Made by a program: the position numbers and the translations under genes
Shown here: positions 60,528 to 64,000 of the stretch, one piece after another
Layout: each line of letters starts with the position of its first letter
Numbering within the stretch: position 1 is the stretch's first letter
The notes under the pieces: generated by a model
The model's input: only the letters and a program-made list of their open reading frames with translations
What the model was told of the DNA's origin: nothing
The model's database searches: none
Assembly (NCBI GenBank): GCA_949840805.1
Contig: CATKXR010000017.1
Span: forward strand, 1-64,000
Source: an uncultured Lachnospiraceae bacterium
GTDB lineage: Bacteria; Bacillota; Clostridia; Lachnospirales; Lachnospiraceae
Reading direction: 5' to 3'
DNA: 64,000 nucleotides

Positions 60528-63500
60528 ATGAATGGAATAAAATATGGAATCCTTCACAGTCAGACAGATAACTCTATGAGAGATTCTGTAATGACGGTGG
60601 AAAAGCTGGTTGCTCAGGCAAAGAACCTGGGGGCTTCGGCTGCCGCTTTAACGGATCATGGGGTGATGACAGGGTATATGGAATTTATGAAGCTTTGCCG
60701 CAAGGAGGGCATGAACCCAATCGTTGGCGTGGAGGCTTATGTTGAGGAGGGAAATGAAGGAGCCAGACATCTGATCCTGATGGCTAAGGACTATATTGGT
60801 TTTAAGGCGTTAATCAAAGCAGTAAGTGAAAGCAATACCCGGATCGCAAAGGTAGATGGTATATGGTGCCCAAGGATGAATAAGGATATCCTTTCAAAGC
60901 ATTTTGGCCCAAACGGTGAGGGGCATTGGCATGTCATAGGGACTTCTTCTTGTATCAAAGGTGTCCTTGCCACATTAATAACCACGAAAATGGAAACCGA
61001 GAAAAAGGTGGAAATGCTGAAAACGAAACAAAAGGAATATGAATCCCCAAAGGCTGCCGGATTCCTGAAAAATACAAAGGCTTTCGAAACCTTGAATATC
61101 AGGCAGAGGCAGTTGGAGGATGAGATAGCCGAATTAAACCAGATAGCCAATCGTTCTCTGATGGCCTTAGAACATAGAGCGCAGGAAGTTTTTGATGGTT
61201 CTGATGAAGGGAACCTTGCCAGAGAAGTCTTAAAAGCTGCAGGGAAAGAAAAAGAGATGGTCTGTATGGAGTTGGAGGCTAAGAGACAGGAAAAGAGGAC
61301 GGTCGATCAGGAAATGTCTGTATTGAAACCTGTCATTCAGCAGCAGAAAGCCAGCGTTGCAAAATGGGAACAACTTCAATCTCAAATAGAGGAAGCCAGG
61401 AAAGGCTGCGCAGCAGATGAGTCACTGGATGAGGTGCTGAGACAGGAGGCATGCTGGTATCGGGAAAAATTTTGGTACTGGTGATTTTTATATCGAACTT
61501 CAATATCATGGCATGCGGGAAGAAAAACAAGTGATGGTGAAACTTGTGCAGCTTTCCGATAGGATGAATATCCCGGTTTGTATCTCCAATAATGTCCATA
61601 TGCCGGCGAAGCCCCAAAATGATATTCTGGCGAGAACAATTATCCACACAACAGTCAATGACAAGTGGAAAGAGCCTTCTAAAGCAGACAAGGAGAAGTA
61701 TCTCAAGACAGATGAAGAACTGATTGCCAAATTAGCGGAAATTCTTCCAAGAAAGAAGGTGATGGAGGGATATGAAAATGTGGGAAAGATCATGTCTATG
61801 TGTGATCTGCGGATTCCAGTGAAACATCATTACCCTGTATTTCATACGCCGGACGGTTCCCCAGCAGAGGAGTATCTGCGAAAGAGAGCTTATGAAGGCA
61901 TTTCATGGAGATACCCGGATGGAAGTTTTCAGGATTATGAAAGGCTGGAGTATGAACTGGATGTAATCTGTAGTATGGGGTATGCGGACTACCACTGTAT
62001 CGTGGAAGACTTTCTCCGTTACGGGAGGGCTGCCGGTAAGCTGGATTTAAAGAATCCGGAGCAGAGAAAGCGGGCTTTGTCTTTTGACACGGAAAGAATC
62101 GAAGAATTTGTCCAGCATATGCCTGGGGAGGCAGTCGGGCCGGGGAGAGGCTCAGCGGCCGGAAGCCTGGTCTGCTATCTGATTGGAATCACGAATATTG
62201 ACCCTCTTGAATACGGACTGTTGTTTGAGCGCTTCCTTAATCCGGAACGAATCTCCATGCCGGATGTAGACTGTGATCTGGAATCCAATATCAGACCCTA
62301 TGTAATACGTTATGTCATTAATAAGTATGGAGAAGACTGTGTTTGTGGGATTATGACACGGGGAAAACAGACCGGGAAGGCAGCGATTCAGACAGCCGGG
62401 CGGGTTTATGGAATTCAAAAGAAAAATGATTCTGCGGCATTTGCCAAAATCGTGAATGCGGTCTGCCAGAAGGCAGAGGAACTTGCATGTGATGAGCTGC
62501 GTGTGAACTTAAAAGATATCCATGGGAAGCTGACAGCAGAGTTTAAAGGAAATATCCCTGCAACGGAGATTATCCGTTATGCCGGACTGATTGAAGGGAC
62601 TATGACTCAGATCGGGCAGCATGCTGCCGGGATTATTATTACGGACGGACAGTCTGTAGATGAATATGTGCCTTTGATATATAATGCGAACAGCAATATG
62701 ATGATGACTCAGTGTGATATGACCCAGGCGGAGGAATTTCATCTGCTGAAAATAGATTTTCTTGGGCTTCATTCTCTGACGGTCATTACGGAGACGCTCC
62801 AGGAAATCTATAAAAGAAACGGAAAGGTTATCGATATAGACCAGATTCCCCTTGACGATCCGGCAGTGTTTTCTTCCATATACAGTCAGGGACGAACCAA
62901 TGCGGTCTTTCAGTGTGAATCCCAGGGCATGAAACGGATGTTAAGAGGTTTTAAGCCGGGTAATCTTTTGGATTTGATTCTTTTGGTTTCCATGTACCGG
63001 CCAGGTCCTATGCAGTATCTGGAAGGTATGATTGATATAAAGCAGGGAAAACGGCTGATCCATTATAAAATACCGCAGTTGGAGCCGATCTTAAGAAGTA
63101 CCTATAGCTGTATTGCCTTTCAGGAGCAGGTGCAGGAGATTTTCAAACAACTGGCCGGTTATTCTTACGGTCAGGCTGATTTGGTACGCCGTGTCATGTC
63201 AAAGAAAAGGAAAGTGGATTTGGAGGAAGAGAGGCAGTCGTTTATTTATGGTGACGAAAAGAGAGCGATTGCAGGATGTATGAAAAATGGTATCAGTGAA
63301 GAGAATGCGGACGCATTATTCAGCCAGTTAAAAGAATTTGCCGGATATGCTTTCAATAAATCTCATGCAGCTTGTTATGGGGTTGTGTCCTATCAGACAG
63401 CATGGCTGAAATACCATTATCCTTTGGAGTATATGAAGGCGGTGCTGAATCATACATCATTTGAAAAGGTGCCGGGTCTGGTGATGGATTTAAAGGAGAT

Positions 63501-64000
63501 GGGAATTAAGATTCATGCCCCGGATATCAATTGTTCGGAAAAAGGATTTGGTATTCTGGCCGGAGAACTATGGTTTGGACTTGACAGTATTAAGGGAATA
63601 GGAGAAGCGGCTGTGGGAGTGGTGGAGGAACAAAGAAAGAATGGGGCTTTTCAGTCCTTACAGGATTTCGTTCTGCGTGTTCAGCCGTCAAAGAATAATT
63701 TGGAGGGATTTATTGGTTCGGGAGCTATGGATGGTTTTTGTGAAAACCGGAAGGCTATGATGGAGGCGGTTCCAGAGTATCTAAGGCTGTTGAAAAAGAT
63801 GAAGGAGTATGAGAAGAAGTTGGTCGAAGATAATAAAAATGGCAGAAGAAGAGGCTGCCGGCAGAAATATCTGGATATTGTAGAGAAAATCAGGGAGACA
63901 AAACCTGACATGGATATCTGTGAAAACCAATGGGAAAGGCTCAAGATCGAAAAGAACCTTCTGGGAGTGTATGCGACCAGACATCCGATAACACTGTTTC
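60528..64000 (+). pseudogene. DnaE-type DNA polymerase III alpha, frameshifted, runs off the window
   Basis: Residues 1-318 start with the PHP domain (HSQTDNSMRDSVMTVEKLV, AAALTDHGVMTGYMEF, NPIVGVEAYVEE). Then a lysine/glutamate-rich coiled coil of about 160 residues is inserted where normal DnaE has a few dozen. A TTTT run at 61470-61473, one T too many, shifts the frame and gives a stop at 61482-61484. In the other frame the protein goes on unbroken to the window end: GPGRGSAAGSLVCYLIG, MPDVDCDLE (catalytic Asp pair), LLKIDFLGLHSLT (third Asp), MYRPGPMQYLEG, FAGYAFNKSHAACYG. Catalytic residues are kept, so the single lesion may be recent or a sequencing error. If repaired, it would be an element-encoded replicative or repair polymerase. 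Confidence 0.8.

Overview
The window looks like the accessory chromosome of an anaerobic, spore-forming Firmicute, most likely a Lachnospiraceae-type Clostridium relative. The reasons are strong AGGAGG ribosome sites, a small Spo0A-C-like protein, TTG and GTG starts, ECF transporters, DUF6110-type partners of a P-type ATPase, and decayed conjugative-element genes of the kind common in gut Lachnospiraceae. No ribosomal or core metabolic operon is present, so the genus cannot be fixed from sequence alone.

Positions 1-42800 are dominated by a metal-acquisition island. Three cassettes repeat one plan: an AraC-type regulator, an ECF transporter (S component, T component, double-ATPase A component), and a heterodimeric pair of exporter-fold ABC proteins (P-type and Q-type subunits, the YbtP/YbtQ-IrtA/B architecture). 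Cassette 1 is 942-9478, cassette 2 is 9577-19713 and cassette 3 is 25152-32802. A fourth ABC pair without ECF genes lies at 39284-42765. Cassettes 1 and 2 end in a duplicated two-gene module: a DtxR-family protein with the DtxR iron ligands (C102, E105, H106) overlapping a winged-helix protein that lacks a receiver domain. Between cassettes lie a heavy-metal-binding protein, a ZIP transporter, two methyltransferases, a metallo-beta-lactamase-fold hydrolase and a third DtxR protein (20011-25003). A Fur-like gene with a P1B-type ATPase operon follows (33255-36377), then a secreted repeat peptide, MATE pumps and a TetR regulator.

A shared palindrome, GGTTAG-N6-CTAACC or a close variant, occurs 11 times, each time just upstream of one of these transcription units or between a promoter and its gene. 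Its half-site spacing equals that of one dimer half of the classical DtxR/IdeR box, so the whole island is probably one metal-responsive (most likely iron) regulon. The in-window DtxR proteins are the candidate repressors.

Positions 44200-48200 are a graveyard of mobile-element genes: a sigma-factor-like gene with a stop and a frameshift, a MazF toxin broken by a 7-bp tandem duplication, a resolvase fragment and an Rpn-family remnant. From 48300 the DNA becomes AT-rich and carries two defence or conflict modules: an AbiEi/AbiEii toxin-antitoxin pair bracketed by diverged 207-bp direct repeats, and a three-gene ABC-3C system (HNH protein, small middle component, DUF2326-type ATPase).

From 54089 to the end there is a UvrD-like helicase, several unrecognised small genes, a tRNA cluster (Lys-CTT, Lys-TTT, probable Gln-CTG and an odd 130-nt tRNA-like element) and a DnaE-type DNA polymerase. 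The polymerase has a long coiled-coil insertion in its PHP domain and a one-base frameshift, and it runs off the window end. This block looks like part of a large mobile element.
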